A stretch of 41,579 nt of DNA from Clostridium thermopalmarium DSM 5974 (lineage in GTDB: Bacteria; Bacillota; Clostridia; Clostridiales; Clostridiaceae). Shown here piece by piece: positions 24,807 to 34,225 of the stretch. The stretch lies in NCBI RefSeq assembly GCF_002995795.1, contig NZ_PVXN01000008.1:1-41579 (forward strand). Reading direction: 5' to 3'. Each line of letters opens with the position of its first letter. The first letter of the stretch is position 1. The notes under the pieces are model-generated. The model did no database searches. It was not told where the DNA came from and was given only the letters and a program-made list of their open reading frames with translations. The translations under genes were made by a program, and so were the position numbers.

Positions 24807-25046
24807 GTGGAAGAGAAGAAATCAATATTTGAAAAGTTAAGATTAGTAGATAGAATTGAAAAGGTAGACAAAATTGAAAAGGATAACAATAATGTAGAGC
24901 AAAATAATAAAGATACATACATAAATAAAGAAGAGCAAAACAATATAAATAAAGAAAAGAGAGATGAAGGAAATTCAGTTAAAAAAGAAGTGGAGTCTAT
25001 AGATAAAGAAGAAAATAATAAAAATTCTATAGAAAAAAAGCTATAG
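24807..25046 (+). CDS. Charged coiled-coil protein, 5' portion of a frame-split gene
   Basis: A GTG start (24807) after TGAGGTGGG encodes 79 residues dominated by Glu, Lys, Asn and Asp (IFEKLRLVDRIEKVDKIEKD...), low-complexity and probably unstructured or coiled coil. The frame ends at TAG 25044-25046, only two codons after an A7 run (25033-25039). The -1 frame continues as a long open frame to 25462, so this is most likely the N-terminal part of one 218-residue protein, joined by a -1 shift or separated by a one-base deletion in the A-run. Function unknown. Confidence 0.6.
   Translation: MEEKKSIFEKLRLVDRIEKVDKIEKDNNNVEQNNKDTYINKEEQNNINKEKRDEGNSVKKEVESIDKEENNKNSIEKKL
25034..25040 (+). other. 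Slippery heptamer A AAA AAG (possible -1 frameshift site)
   Basis: In the 24807 frame the codons are GAA AAA AAG, so the heptamer is in exact X-XXY-YYZ phase, the same sequence used for programmed -1 frameshifting in E. coli dnaX. A -1 slip moves reading to GCT ATA GTT AAC, precisely the open downstream frame. Only a weak GTTAA/TTAAC stem follows, so a stimulatory structure is not evident. Confidence 0.5.
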
Positions 25047-25462
25047 TTAACAATAAGCCATTAACAGTAGAACAAATATATGAAAAGTTTAAAGTTGGAA
25101 ATACAAACGAAAATAATGTATTTTTAATAGATAGTTATCTCAAGGCCCTCACTGAAAACTTGCCAACTGATGTAAAAAGACAATCTGTTTTAAATATTAT
25201 AAAGGTTTCAAAGATGGATATTGAGGATTTAATACAGGATGGGAAAAAGAGACTAGATGTATTAAATTCTTATACTATAGAAATTGAAAAGGAAACAGAA
25301 CAAATAATAAAAGAATATGAAAATAAGATTCAAGAACTTTACAAAAAGATTGATGAGTATAAAAAAATAATATCTGAAAGAGGCATCTTTCAAGAGGAGC
25401 AAAAGGCCTATATAGATTATGAAACTCAGAAAATTGAAAACATAATAAAATTTGTAAAATAG
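25040..25462 (+). CDS. Charged coiled-coil protein, 3' portion of the frame-split gene
   Basis: The open frame from the slippery site to TAA 25462 encodes 140 residues. It starts AIVNNKPLTVEQIYEKFK, continues through DSYLKALTENLP, then TDVKRQSVLNIIKVSKM, and ends in a long heptad-like coiled coil (YTIEIEKETEQIIKEYENKI and onward). It has no SD of its own at its first plausible start (TTG 25160), and the sequence before that TTG reads as good protein, so it is the C-terminal part of the gene starting at 24807 rather than an independent gene. No family name recognised. Confidence 0.6.
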   Translation, partial: AIVNNKPLTVEQIYEKFKVGNTNENNVFLIDSYLKALTENLPTDVKRQSVLNIIKVSKMDIEDLIQDGKKRLDVLNSYTIEIEKETEQIIKEYENKIQELYKKIDEYKKIISERGIFQEEQKAYIDYETQKIENIIKFVK

Positions 25463-25484
25463 ATATTTGTTCAAGTTTGTTTAA

Positions 25485-25527
25485 GATGTTAAATTATAAG
25501 AATATTTAACATCCTTTACTTTTTTTT
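25485..25527 (+). terminator. Terminator of the frame-split gene
   Basis: GATGTTAAAT (25485-25494) pairs with ATTTAACATC (25504-25513), followed by a long T-tract up to 25527. The rest of the gap to 25658 is AT-rich, and I see nothing in it. Confidence 0.85.
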
Positions 25528-25658
25528 GAATAATAATACTTTATTATAAACATATTTAATGGAAATTAATATGATATTAAAATAATGAGCAATGTGAAGA
25601 AAAAGTTAGATAACTCAATATAATTTAATTAAATGAAATATTATAATCAAGTGTTATG

Positions 25659-25687
25659 TTGCCAAAAAATAAAAAAAAGTATATAGT
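25659..25687 (+). promoter_or_regulatory. Putative promoter of reverse rubrerythrin
   Basis: TTGCCA (25659-25664), 17-bp spacer, TATAGT (25682-25687), leaving a ~70-nt leader. AT-rich dyads nearby do not match a PerR box well enough to call one. Confidence 0.45.
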
Positions 25688-25767
25688 ATAAATATAGCAA
25701 TTAACAATAATTATTAAATAATAAAAAATATTAAATATAAAAACAGGTTATTAGGAGGGGTTTTTAA

Positions 25768-26316
25768 ATGAAAAAATTTGTTTGTTCAGTTTGTGGTTAT
25801 GTTTATGAAGGACAAGAGGCACCAGAAGTTTGTCCTCAATGCAAAGCATCAAAGGATAAATTTGTAGAAAAGAAAGAAGACGGAAGCAGACAATGGGCAG
25901 ATGAACATAGAATAGGAATAGCTAAGGGTGTAGATCCAGAAGTAATAGAAGGATTAAGAGCTAACTTTACAGGAGAATGTACAGAAGTTGGAATGTATCT
26001 TGCAATGGCAAGACAAGCTTTTAGAGAAGGATATCCTGAAATAGGTTTATACTATGAAAAGGCTGCTTATGAAGAAGCAGAACATGCTGCAAAATTTGCA
26101 GAACTTTTAGGTGAAGTTGTAACTGATAGCACTAAAAAGAATCTTGAAATGAGAGTTGAAGCAGAATACGGAGCTACTCAAGGTAAGAAAGACTTAGCTA
26201 CATTAGCTAAAAAATTAAACTTAGATGCAATACATGATACAGTTCATGAAATGTGCAAAGATGAAGCAAGACACGGAAAGGCTTTCGAAGGATTGCTTAA
26301 GAGATATTTTGGATAA
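25768..26316 (+). CDS. Reverse rubrerythrin (N-terminal rubredoxin domain)
   Basis: A 182-residue protein with the domain order swapped relative to classical rubrerythrin. The N-terminal rubredoxin-like FeS4 site ([10 protein letters not shown]...CPQC) comes first, then the four-helix diiron domain ([27 protein letters not shown]). Clostridial reverse rubrerythrins are strongly induced by oxygen and act as NADH-dependent peroxidases via a flavoprotein and rubredoxin, protecting strict anaerobes. SD TAGGAGGGG precedes ATG. It is monocistronic, ending at the 34-nt palindrome, directly upstream of the ctsR heat-shock operon. Confidence 0.95.
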   Translation: MKKFVCSVCGYVYEGQEAPEVCPQCKASKDKFVEKKEDGSRQWADEHRIGIAKGVDPEVIEGLRANFTGECTEVGMYLAMARQAFREGYPEIGLYYEKAAYEEAEHAAKFAELLGEVVTDSTKKNLEMRVEAEYGATQGKKDLATLAKKLNLDAIHDTVHEMCKDEARHGKAFEGLLKRYFG

Positions 26317-26378
26317 TATCATAATAGAGTGAAATGAAATATTATATATTATGTGCGTAAAATAAATATAGTTTTTAC

Positions 26379-26414
26379 AAAAGGTAGCTAGAGTATACTC
26401 TAGCTACCTTTTAT
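26379..26414. terminator. Strong terminator after reverse rubrerythrin
   Basis: A perfect palindrome spanning 26379-26412 (arm AAAAGGTAGCTAGAGTA) with a T-rich right arm. It can fold to a very stable stem with minimal loop and insulates the ctsR operon. Confidence 0.85.
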
Positions 26415-26517
26415 ACAAAAAATAGAGAATATAAGAGAAAGTTTGAATAATACTAAGTTAATCCAGTACATATAAAAAAAATAGGTATTAAATCGATAAA
26501 ATAAGAAAAAATTATAG

Positions 26518-26546
26518 TTGAATTAAATTTATAAAGATAATATTAT
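26518..26546 (+). promoter_or_regulatory. Promoter of the ctsR operon
   Basis: TTGAAT (26518-26523), 17-bp spacer, TATTAT (26541-26546). The start point would be ~26553, just before the CtsR operator. Confidence 0.5.
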
Positions 26547-26558
26547 AAAATAAATAAA

Positions 26559-26575
26559 AGTCAAAGAAAGTCAAA
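26559..26575 (+). promoter_or_regulatory. CtsR operator
   Basis: AGTCAAAGAAAGTCAAA is two direct AGTCAAA heptads separated by GAA, an exact fit to the known CtsR box (A/GGTCAAA-NAN-A/GGTCAAA). It lies 18 nt before ctsR, so CtsR should repress its own operon, released on heat or thiol stress. Confidence 0.93.
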
Positions 26576-26593
26576 GTCAGTAGAGGTGATGAA

Positions 26594-27052
26594 ATGGCTA
26601 GATTATCGGATATAATTGAGGAATTTATAAAAGAACTCTTGGAAGAAAGCGATTCTAGCGAACTTGAAATAGGAAGAAACGAACTTGCAAATCAGTTTAA
26701 ATGTGCTCCCTCTCAGATAAACTATGTTCTTACTACTAGATTTTCTGCAGAAAGTGGCTATTATGTGGAAAGTAGAAGAGGAGGGGGAGGATATATAAGG
26801 ATAAGGAAAGTTCAATATGATGAAAATAAAAATTTAGCAAATTTGATAAGAGATAAGATAGGAAATAGCATTACTTATAATGGAGCTTATAGTATAATTG
26901 AAGGACTTAAAGAGAGAAATATAATCACCGAAAGGGAGTCAAATATAATGAAGGCAGCCGTTAATGATAGAAGTTTAATGGTATCTGCTGATAGAAAAAA
27001 TAATATTAGAGCAGAAATATTAAAATCTATGATAAAAATTATATTGTTATAA
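26594..27052 (+). CDS. ctsR: Class III stress gene repressor CtsR
   Basis: A 152-residue dimeric repressor of clp genes. The N-terminal winged helix-turn-helix includes LANQFKCAPSQINYVLTTRF, and the glycine-rich wing/heat-sensing loop RRGGGGYIRI is conserved. The C-terminal part (NGAYSIIEGLKERNIITERE) is the four-helix domain targeted by McsB/ClpC. SD AGAGGTGA precedes ATG. It is the first gene of ctsR-mcsA-mcsB-clpC, with its operator just upstream. Confidence 0.97.
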   Translation: MARLSDIIEEFIKELLEESDSSELEIGRNELANQFKCAPSQINYVLTTRFSAESGYYVESRRGGGGYIRIRKVQYDENKNLANLIRDKIGNSITYNGAYSIIEGLKERNIITERESNIMKAAVNDRSLMVSADRKNNIRAEILKSMIKIILL

Positions 27053-27118
27053 GTCTTGAAATTTATGGTAAAATATAAAATAATATTTAAGAATTTTAAA
27101 ATGTAAAGGGGTGGTTCG

Positions 27119-27637
27119 ATGCTTTGCGAATCTTGTAAACAAAGAGAAGCTACTGTTCACATAACCAAAGTAATAAATGGAGTAAAAAGAGAAGCGAATT
27201 TGTGTCCAGATTGTGCGGCCAAGGCTGGAGAATTTAATTTAGTTCCAGATATGGATATAATGGCACCATTCTCATTTCCAAATGTGTTGAGTGGGCTTAT
27301 GGAATACATGAATAAAAACTCTATAAATAATAAATCTACAGAGTTAAGGTGTGGAAAGTGTGGAACTACTTATAGAGAATTTAAGGAAAAAGGTCTTCTT
27401 GGATGCAGTGAGTGCTATGAAACTTTTAACCCATATATATTATCTGTAATCAAAGGGGTTCAAAGCAATGTGGAACATACAGGTAAGGTACCTAAGAAGG
27501 CTGGTAAAAACTTGGTGCAAAAAAATAGAATATTAAAATTAAAAGAAGAATTACAAAAGGCTATTACGCTAGAAGAATATGAAAAGGCAGCAAAGATAAG
27601 AGATGAAATTAGGGAAATAGAAAGGCAATCTGAATAG
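27119..27637 (+). CDS. mcsA: McsA, activator of the protein arginine kinase
   Basis: A 172-residue zinc protein. It has CESC...CPDC near the N-terminus and CGKC...CSEC in the middle (zinc-binding pairs), and a C-terminal UVR-type helical domain (LKEELQKAITLEEYEKAAKIRDEIREIE) as in UvrB and ClpC. In Bacillus, McsA stimulates McsB and responds to thiol or metal stress. AAAGGGGTGG precedes ATG. It lies 16 nt before mcsB. Confidence 0.96.
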   Translation: MLCESCKQREATVHITKVINGVKREANLCPDCAAKAGEFNLVPDMDIMAPFSFPNVLSGLMEYMNKNSINNKSTELRCGKCGTTYREFKEKGLLGCSECYETFNPYILSVIKGVQSNVEHTGKVPKKAGKNLVQKNRILKLKEELQKAITLEEYEKAAKIRDEIREIERQSE

Positions 27638-27653
27638 GTGGAGGTAATAATAT

Positions 27654-28688
27654 ATGAAAAGCTGGATAGAAACTCAAACTGAAAATGAAGATGTGGTTCT
27701 AAGCAGCAGAATAAGACTTGCAAGAAATTTAAAAAATGCTCCTTTTCCTAACAAATTAAATGAAGAGCAAGGGAAAGATATAGTAAAAAATGTAGAAGAT
27801 GCGTTCTATTCATCTCCATATACTGAGGAAAAATTTAAAACAATATATTTATGGCAAAATGACGATGTAACTAACCAATCTTATTTTGAAAGGCATTTGA
27901 TAAGCGAAAGGCTTATAAGTAATAAAAAGGAGGCAGCATTTATAGTAGATGAAGATGAAACTGTAAGCATTATGATAAATGAGGAAGACCATTTAAGGCT
28001 TCAGGCAATAACTGGAGGGCTTAATTTAAAAGAAGCTTTTAACTATATAAATAAGTTAGATGATTTATTAGAAGAAAGATTAGAGTATGCCTTTAATGAA
28101 AAGCTTGGATATTTAACTTCATGTCCAACTAATCTTGGAACAGGCCTTAGAGCTTCCGTTATGCTTCATTTGCCAGCTCTTACTGCAAATAATGAAATTG
28201 TTGGCCTTTTAAATGCATTAACTCAAGTAGGAATGACTATAAGAGGGCTATATGGAGAAGGCTCTAGAGGTGAAGGTAACTTGTATCAAATATCAAATCA
28301 GACAACTTTAGGACTTAGCGAAGAGGAAATATTGACTAATCTAGCAGGGGTAATTAATCAAGTTATAAATAGAGAAAACCTCGCTAGAGAAAGGATTTTA
28401 AGCAAGAACAGATATGAAATAGAGGATAAAATATTTAGATCTGTAGGAATTTTAAAATCTGCAGTCATGTTAAGTTCAAAAGAGTGTTTAAATTTGCTTT
28501 CAAATGTAAGATTGGGTGTTGAAATGGGAATAATTAAAGATATAGACAAGAACACATTAAACAAACTTCTTGTAGACATTCAACCGGCAAGCCTTCAAAA
28601 AGCAACCAGACAGAAACTTTTTGATAAACAACGAGATTTAAATAGAGCAATTCTTGTTAAAGAAAGATTAAAAAACGTAGAGTTATAA
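27654..28688 (+). CDS. mcsB: Protein arginine kinase McsB
   Basis: A 344-residue member of the phosphagen-kinase fold that phosphorylates arginine in proteins, including CtsR, marking them for ClpCP. VVLSSRIRLARNLKNAPFPN is the signature N-terminal segment. The catalytic Cys-containing loop LTSCPTNLGTGLRAS and the ATP-binding GLYGEGSRGEG are both present. GTGGAGGT lies 10 nt before ATG. It is in an operon with mcsA and clpC. Confidence 0.97.
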   Translation: MKSWIETQTENEDVVLSSRIRLARNLKNAPFPNKLNEEQGKDIVKNVEDAFYSSPYTEEKFKTIYLWQNDDVTNQSYFERHLISERLISNKKEAAFIVDEDETVSIMINEEDHLRLQAITGGLNLKEAFNYINKLDDLLEERLEYAFNEKLGYLTSCPTNLGTGLRASVMLHLPALTANNEIVGLLNALTQVGMTIRGLYGEGSRGEGNLYQISNQTTLGLSEEEILTNLAGVINQVINRENLARERILSKNRYEIEDKIFRSVGILKSAVMLSSKECLNLLSNVRLGVEMGIIKDIDKNTLNKLLVDIQPASLQKATRQKLFDKQRDLNRAILVKERLKNVEL

Positions 28689-28708
28689 TCTAGGGAGGTG
28701 TATAATCT

Positions 28709-31159
28709 ATGATGTTTGGAAGATTTACAGAAAGAGCACAAAGAGTTTTATATTATGCACAACAAGAAGCTCAAGCTTTTAGACATGGATATGTAGGGAC
28801 AGAACATATTTTGCTTGGAATTTTAAAAGAAACTGGTGGAGTTGCAAATAAACTTCTTAATAGCATGGGTGTAACAGAAGATAAAGTTAAAAAATTGATT
28901 GAGGAATATGAAGGCAAGGGTGAATTTGCTATAAATAAAAATGAAATTCCTTTAACACCGAGAACTAAAAGGTTATTAGAGCTAAGCTTATTAGAAGCTA
29001 GAAATTTAAATCATAATTATATTACACCAGAACATTTATTGCTTGCTTTAATAAGGGAATCAGAAGGAGTAGCCTATGCCATTTTAACTAATTTAGGTTT
29101 AGATTTTGAAAAGCTTCAAAAAGAATTGATGAAGGCATTTAGTCCTGAGAATGTTCAAGGAACAGCAAATATGGGGAAGGCCAAGCCTAAAAATACAAAT
29201 ACTCCTACACTAGACCAATATGGAAGAGATTTAACTCAAATGGCAGAAGAAGAAAAGCTTGATCCGGTAATAGGAAGAGATAAAGAAACAGAGAGGGTTC
29301 TTGAGATTCTATGTAGAAGAATTAAAAACAATCCATGCCTTATTGGTGATCCAGGAGTAGGTAAAACTGCTATTGCGGAAGGCCTTGCTCAAAGAATTGC
29401 AAGTGGAAATATTCCAGAAATATTAAAAGATAAGAGAGTTGTAACTCTAGACTTATCTTCCATGGTTGCTGGCTCAAAATATAGAGGAGAATTTGAAGAC
29501 AGAATTAAGAAGGTAATAGAAGAAGTAAGTAAAGCTGGAAATGTAATTCTATTTATAGATGAAATTCATACAATAGTTGGAGCAGGTGGAGCAGAAGGAG
29601 CTATAGATGCTTCTAATATATTAAAGCCAGCACTAGCAAGAGGTGAAATTCAATGCATAGGAGCTACAACTCTTGATGAATATAGAAAATATATAGAAAA
29701 GGATACAGCGCTAGAGAGAAGATTCCAACCTGTAACTGTAGGAGAGCCTACAAAAGAAGAGACAATACAAATATTGTATGGCTTAAGAGATAAGTATGAA
29801 GCTCACCATGGAGTAAAAATTACAGATGAAGCAATAGAGGCAGCAGTTGAGCTTTCAGATAGATATATCACAGATAGATATCTTCCAGATAAGGCTATAG
29901 ATTTAATAGACGAAGCTGGTGCTAAGGTAAGAATTAAGAATTTAACAGTTCCACCAGATTTAAAGAGCTTAGAAGAAGAGATTGAGAAAGCTCAGAAGGA
30001 AAAAGAAGATGCAATTAGAATTCAAGATTTTGAAAAGGCAGCAAAGCTTAGAGATAAGGAAAAAGAGTTAAAAGAAAAACTAGATAACTTTAAAAATAAC
30101 TGGAAAAAGCATAGTCATGGATTTACTCAAATAGTTGGAGAAGAAGAAATAGCTGAAGTGGTATCTAGATGGACTGGTGTGCCAGTAGAAAAGCTTACAG
30201 AAAGTGAATCAGAAAGATTGATGAAGTTAGAAGAAATCCTTCATAAAAGGGTTATAGGACAGGATGAAGCAGTAAAGTCTATTTCCAGAGCAGTAAGACG
30301 TGCTAGAGTTGGACTTAAAGATCCAAAAAGACCGATTGGCTCATTTATATTCTTAGGACCTACTGGAGTTGGTAAGACAGAATTATCCAAGGCTCTTGCA
30401 GAGGCTATGTTCGGGGATGAAAATAATATAATAAGAATTGATATGTCAGAATATATGGAAAAGCATGCGGTATCAAGACTTATAGGATCTCCTCCAGGAT
30501 ATGTAGGCCATGATGAAGGTGGTCAATTAACTGAAAAAGTAAGGCGCCGTCCATACTCAGTAATTCTTTTTGATGAAATTGAAAAGGCTCATCCAGAAGT
30601 ATTTAACATTCTCCTTCAAATATTAGAAGATGGAAGACTTACAGATTCAAAAGGAAAAACAGTAGACTTTAAAAATACAATTATAATAATGACATCAAAT
30701 GTAGGTGCACATACAATAAAAAAACAGAAGTCTTTAGGTTTTTCTACATCTGAAGATGAAGCTGAAAGTCAATATGAGAAGATGAAAGAAAATATTATGA
30801 GCGAGCTTAAGGAAAGCTTTAAACCGGAGTTTTTAAATAGAATAGATGATATTATCGTATTCCATGCTTTAGAAGAAAAAGATTTAAGGCAGATAGTTAA
30901 GCTTATGCTTAGAGAAGTATCAAATAGACTAAAAAATCAAGAAATAGATATTGAATTTGATGAAGAGGCTGAAAAACTTTTATCCAAGGAAGGATTTGAT
31001 CCTGCTTATGGAGCAAGACCTTTAAGACGTACTATAACAAAGGTTGTTGAAGATAAATTATCAGAAGAAATTTTAAAAGGAAATATAAAAAGAGGAGACA
31101 AGGTTTGCGCAACAGTAGAGGATGGTAAGCTAGTATTAAAGACATTAATTAACCAGTAA
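28709..31159 (+). CDS. clpC: ATP-dependent Clp protease ATPase subunit ClpC
   Basis: An 816-residue Hsp100 unfoldase. Domains in order are the Clp-N repeats (residues ~3-145), AAA-1 with Walker A GDPGVGKT (213-220), a middle domain with a UVR-like coiled coil ([20 protein letters not shown]), AAA-2 with Walker A GPTGVGKT (~550), sensor and the C-terminal D2-small domain. It unfolds arginine-phosphorylated substrates for ClpP. GGGAGGTG precedes ATG 28709 (28712 also possible). A terminator at 31171 closes the operon. Confidence 0.97.
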   Translation: MMFGRFTERAQRVLYYAQQEAQAFRHGYVGTEHILLGILKETGGVANKLLNSMGVTEDKVKKLIEEYEGKGEFAINKNEIPLTPRTKRLLELSLLEARNLNHNYITPEHLLLALIRESEGVAYAILTNLGLDFEKLQKELMKAFSPENVQGTANMGKAKPKNTNTPTLDQYGRDLTQMAEEEKLDPVIGRDKETERVLEILCRRIKNNPCLIGDPGVGKTAIAEGLAQRIASGNIPEILKDKRVVTLDLSSMVAGSKYRGEFEDRIKKVIEEVSKAGNVILFIDEIHTIVGAGGAEGAIDASNILKPALARGEIQCIGATTLDEYRKYIEKDTALERRFQPVTVGEPTKEETIQILYGLRDKYEAHHGVKITDEAIEAAVELSDRYITDRYLPDKAIDLIDEAGAKVRIKNLTVPPDLKSLEEEIEKAQKEKEDAIRIQDFEKAAKLRDKEKELKEKLDNFKNNWKKHSHGFTQIVGEEEIAEVVSRWTGVPVEKLTESESERLMKLEEILHKRVIGQDEAVKSISRAVRRARVGLKDPKRPIGSFIFLGPTGVGKTELSKALAEAMFGDENNIIRIDMSEYMEKHAVSRLIGSPPGYVGHDEGGQLTEKVRRRPYSVILFDEIEKAHPEVFNILLQILEDGRLTDSKGKTVDFKNTIIIMTSNVGAHTIKKQKSLGFSTSEDEAESQYEKMKENIMSELKESFKPEFLNRIDDIIVFHALEEKDLRQIVKLMLREVSNRLKNQEIDIEFDEEAEKLLSKEGFDPAYGARPLRRTITKVVEDKLSEEILKGNIKRGDKVCATVEDGKLVLKTLINQ

Positions 31160-31170
31160 ATTGAAGCATG

Positions 31171-31212
31171 AAAAACCGACAGAATCAGCTTAAAGCTGTC
31201 CTGCCGGTTTTT
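31171..31212 (+). terminator. Terminator of the ctsR-clpC operon
   Basis: AAAAACCG (31171-31178) with CGGTTTTT (31205-31212), plus an inner CAGCT/AGCTG helix. The right arm supplies the T-tract. Confidence 0.9.
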
Positions 31213-31298
31213 AGAATGTAATTAAATAGAAATAAATGTAATGAATTTAATTTATACAAAAAAATTCACATTTCATACAAATTTATATAAAAATATTG

Positions 31299-31304
31299 TA
31301 TAAT
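31299..31304 (+). promoter_or_regulatory. -10 box of the radA-disA promoter
   Basis: TATAAT preceded by TTG with no good -35 at the usual distance. It lies ~35 nt before the radA GTG start. A weak promoter is plausible. Confidence 0.4.
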
Positions 31305-31337
31305 ATTACTTTGTATGAATGGACAGGAGTGGTAAGT

Positions 31338-32696
31338 GTGGCTAAAAATAAGAATATATTTATATGCCAAAAATGTGGATATGAGGCTTCTAAATGGTTT
31401 GGCAAGTGTCCAGGATGCGGTTCGTGGAATGCTATGATTGAACAAAAGAAGGAAGAGAAGATTTTAAGTAGAAGTACTGGAATAAGCAGCAACAATAAAC
31501 CAGAAAGCATATCGAATATAAAGTCAGGTGAATTTGAGAGATATGATACAGGGATTAATGAATTAAATAGGGTGCTGGGGGGAGGATTAGTTAAGGGGTC
31601 GTTGACATTAATATCAGGAGCTCCTGGAATAGGAAAGTCTACTATACTACTGCAAACTGCAAATAATATTGCAGAAAAGTTTGGAAAAGTTCTATATGTA
31701 TCAGGAGAGGAATCTGGTGAACAGATAAAAATAAGAGGAGATAGATTAGGCAGTATATCCTCTGATTTATATATTTTATCAGAAACTAATCTTCAACTTA
31801 TAGAAGAGCATATTAATAAGATGAACCCAGTATTTGTAATTATAGATTCTATACAAACTCTTTTTAAGCCATCTATTGAATCTGCTCCTGGAAGTGTATC
31901 TCAGGTAAGAGAATGCTCTAATGAACTTATGAGAATTGGTAAAACAAAAAATATTCCTCTATTTATAGTGGCTCATGTAACCAAGCAGGGAGAGCTAGCC
32001 GGACCGAGAGTTTTAGAGCATATGGTTGATACAGTGCTTTCTTTTGAAGGAGAGAGAACTCAAGAGTTTAGAATACTTAGAACCATGAAAAACAGGTTTG
32101 GAACCACTAGTGAAATTGGAGTCTTTGAAATGAGGCAAGAAGGGCTTAAAGAAATTCTTAATCCTTCTCAAGTATTTTTAGAGGAAACAAATTTTAATGA
32201 TGAAGGTTCTGTAGTAATAGGAATCATGGAAGGTACACGGCCTATTTTAGTTGAAATACAAGCACTTGTAACAGAGACCAAAGCTGTTATGCCTAGAAGA
32301 ACCGTGGTAGGTGTAGACATATCTAGATTAAATCTGATTTTGGCTGTTTTGGAGAAAAAGCTTAGAATTCCTTTCTACAACTGTGATGTTTATGTAAATG
32401 TAGTAGGAGGTCTTGAAATAGAAGGTACATATGGGGATTTAGGCCTTGCATTAGCTCTTATATCCAGTGTAAAAGGGCGAAACTTTAAGTTGAATAAGAT
32501 GATAGTTTTTGGAGAGATTGGATTAACTGGTGAAGTAAGACCTATTGCTTTATGTGAAAGATTAGTGAATGAGAGTATAAAGATGGGATTTGAGAATATT
32601 ATAATACCTTATAAAAATAAGGATAAGATAGATGTAAAAAATAGAAATGTTATAGGAGTATCTTCATTAAAAGAAGCTGTTAGCAAGGTTTTCTAA
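31338..32696 (+). CDS. radA: DNA repair protein RadA
   Basis: A 452-residue RecA-like branch-migration helicase. It has an N-terminal C4 zinc finger (CQKCG...CPGC), Walker A GAPGIGKST (94-102), the RadA-specific KNRFG motif in RTMKNRFGTT, and a C-terminal Lon-protease-like domain (NVVGGLEIEGTYGDLGLALAL). The start is GTG 31338 (AKNKNIFICQKCG), with CAGGAG 8 nt upstream; the ORF upstream of it is not homologous. disA follows 33 nt later; RadA is a known modulator of DisA activity. Confidence 0.96.
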   Translation: MAKNKNIFICQKCGYEASKWFGKCPGCGSWNAMIEQKKEEKILSRSTGISSNNKPESISNIKSGEFERYDTGINELNRVLGGGLVKGSLTLISGAPGIGKSTILLQTANNIAEKFGKVLYVSGEESGEQIKIRGDRLGSISSDLYILSETNLQLIEEHINKMNPVFVIIDSIQTLFKPSIESAPGSVSQVRECSNELMRIGKTKNIPLFIVAHVTKQGELAGPRVLEHMVDTVLSFEGERTQEFRILRTMKNRFGTTSEIGVFEMRQEGLKEILNPSQVFLEETNFNDEGSVVIGIMEGTRPILVEIQALVTETKAVMPRRTVVGVDISRLNLILAVLEKKLRIPFYNCDVYVNVVGGLEIEGTYGDLGLALALISSVKGRNFKLNKMIVFGEIGLTGEVRPIALCERLVNESIKMGFENIIIPYKNKDKIDVKNRNVIGVSSLKEAVSKVF

Positions 32697-32729
32697 TACT
32701 GGATTAAACAAATGAGAGGAGAGTGAGAT

Positions 32730-33788
32730 ATGAGATTAGATAAGGATAAAAAGTTGATTGATATATTAAAGATTATGGCTCCAGGAACTCAGCTAAGAGA
32801 TGGCCTTGATAATATATTAAGGGCTAAAACGGGAGGATTAATAATTCTTGGTGACAGCGATGAAATATTAAAAATTGTAGATGGAGGCTTTAATATAAAT
32901 TCTGAATATAGTCCATCTTATATATATGAACTTGCTAAGATGGATGGAGCAATAGTCTTAAGTAGCGATTTAAAAAGAATTCTTTATGCAAATACTCAAC
33001 TTATACCAGATGCATCTATACCAACCTTTGAAACAGGAACAAGGCATAGAACTGCTCATAGAGTAACAAAGCAAACTGGAAGTATAGTAATTGCTATTTC
33101 TCAAAGAAGAAATATAATTACTGTGTATAAAAATGACATTAAATATGTTCTAAGAGATAGCAGTGATATACTGGCAAGAGCAAATCAAGCGCTTCAAACT
33201 CTTGAAAAATATGTATCCGTTTTAGATAGAGTAGTTAACAATTTAAACTTACTAGAGTTTCAGGATCTAGTTACATTATTTGATGTTACAACTGCAATTC
33301 AAAGAACAGAGATGGTTATGAGAATTGTGGACGAGATAGAGCTTTACATAGTTGAACTTGGAAAGGAAGGCAGGCTTATATCTATGCAGCTAAATGAACT
33401 TGTAAAGAGTGTGGAGGAAGACGGCATACTCTTAATTAGAGACTACTGCAAGAGTAATATGGATTATAATAAGATATATGAGCAGATTCAAAAGATGTCT
33501 TCTGATGAAATTTTAGATTTAGACTCAATAGCTAAAGTCTTAGGACATAATGGGGGGACCCTAGTGGATACTCTAATATCACCAAGAGGATATAGGATGC
33601 TAAGTAAAATTCCGAGAATTCCTGTAAATGTAATAGAAAATGTTGTAAGCAATTTTAAAGAACTTAAGGCAGTTATGGAAGCATCCTATGAGGAATTAGA
33701 TAATGTTGAAGGCATTGGAGAGGCCAGAGCAAAAGCTATTAAAAATGGCCTTCGTAGGTTAAGGGAACAGTTTATGATAGATAGTTAG
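32730..33788 (+). CDS. disA: DNA-integrity scanning diadenylate cyclase DisA
   Basis: A 352-residue enzyme making cyclic di-AMP from two ATP. The N-terminal DAC domain has DGA (72-74) and RHR (105-107), both essential. A helical middle and a C-terminal helix-hairpin-helix DNA-binding domain ([25 protein letters not shown]) follow. The octamer senses branched DNA and pauses c-di-AMP synthesis, delaying sporulation in Bacillus. SD GAGAGGAGAG precedes ATG. It is co-transcribed with radA. Confidence 0.97.
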   Translation: MRLDKDKKLIDILKIMAPGTQLRDGLDNILRAKTGGLIILGDSDEILKIVDGGFNINSEYSPSYIYELAKMDGAIVLSSDLKRILYANTQLIPDASIPTFETGTRHRTAHRVTKQTGSIVIAISQRRNIITVYKNDIKYVLRDSSDILARANQALQTLEKYVSVLDRVVNNLNLLEFQDLVTLFDVTTAIQRTEMVMRIVDEIELYIVELGKEGRLISMQLNELVKSVEEDGILLIRDYCKSNMDYNKIYEQIQKMSSDEILDLDSIAKVLGHNGGTLVDTLISPRGYRMLSKIPRIPVNVIENVVSNFKELKAVMEASYEELDNVEGIGEARAKAIKNGLRRLREQFMIDS

Positions 33789-33821
33789 AGGCACAAAATA
33801 AGCTGTGCTTATTTTGTGCCT
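33789..33821. terminator. Hairpin between disA and the convergent gene
   Basis: A perfect 14-bp stem (AGGCACAAAATAAG, 33789-33802, with its complement at 33808-33821) directly after the disA stop. No T-run follows on either strand, so it may act more as an RNA 3'-end stabiliser than as a classical terminator. Confidence 0.55.
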
Positions 33822-33823
33822 AG

Positions 33824-34225
33824 CTATCTAAAGGTATACTTACCTAAAGTGTTTATTCTATTTAGCTCCTTTAAAAGTATATCATAAAGATTTAGATCTA
33901 ATAAATTACATAGTGAAGTTAGATAAAATAAATTGTTGCCGATTTCTCTTTCTATAACGTCCCTACAGTTTTCGCATAATTCCCCATTTAAGTGGGTGCT
34001 TAGGTGTTCTTTAAAAAAATTAATATCTATATCATCAACATTAGGCATTTTTTGTTTTTTTGCATCAATTTGAATACAACCGCAATTGGTAACAGACTTT
34101 GCTACTGCTCTGTTTATACGTCCTTCAGATTCTTGTAGTTTTGTTATTATATCTAGCAAGCTTCTATGGCGTAAAAGACATTCATCTACTGCGTTCTGAA
34201 AATCGTCGAAAATAACATCTTTCAT
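33824..34225 (-). CDS. Unknown all-helical protein with cysteine pairs
   Basis: A 133-residue protein convergent with disA. It is predicted to be mostly helical. The C-terminal third (REIGNNLFYLTSLCNLLD, then LNLYDILLKELNRIN) is reminiscent of MazG-like nucleotide pyrophosphatase helices, but the acidic metal motif is not complete, so I do not assign it. Two cysteine pairs (NCGCIQ and CENC) could bind a metal or cluster. AAGGAG lies 8 nt before ATG. I have a memory of this gene next to disA in other clostridia, but no function. Confidence 0.65.
   Translation of the reverse strand: MKDVIFDDFQNAVDECLLRHRSLLDIITKLQESEGRINRAVAKSVTNCGCIQIDAKKQKMPNVDDIDINFFKEHLSTHLNGELCENCRDVIEREIGNNLFYLTSLCNLLDLNLYDILLKELNRINTLGKYTFR

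Noticed and set aside
25630-25735. PerR box before reverse rubrerythrin
   Set aside because: The region is AT-rich with short dyads such as AATAATTATT, but none matches the 7-1-7 PerR consensus well enough to separate it from background.
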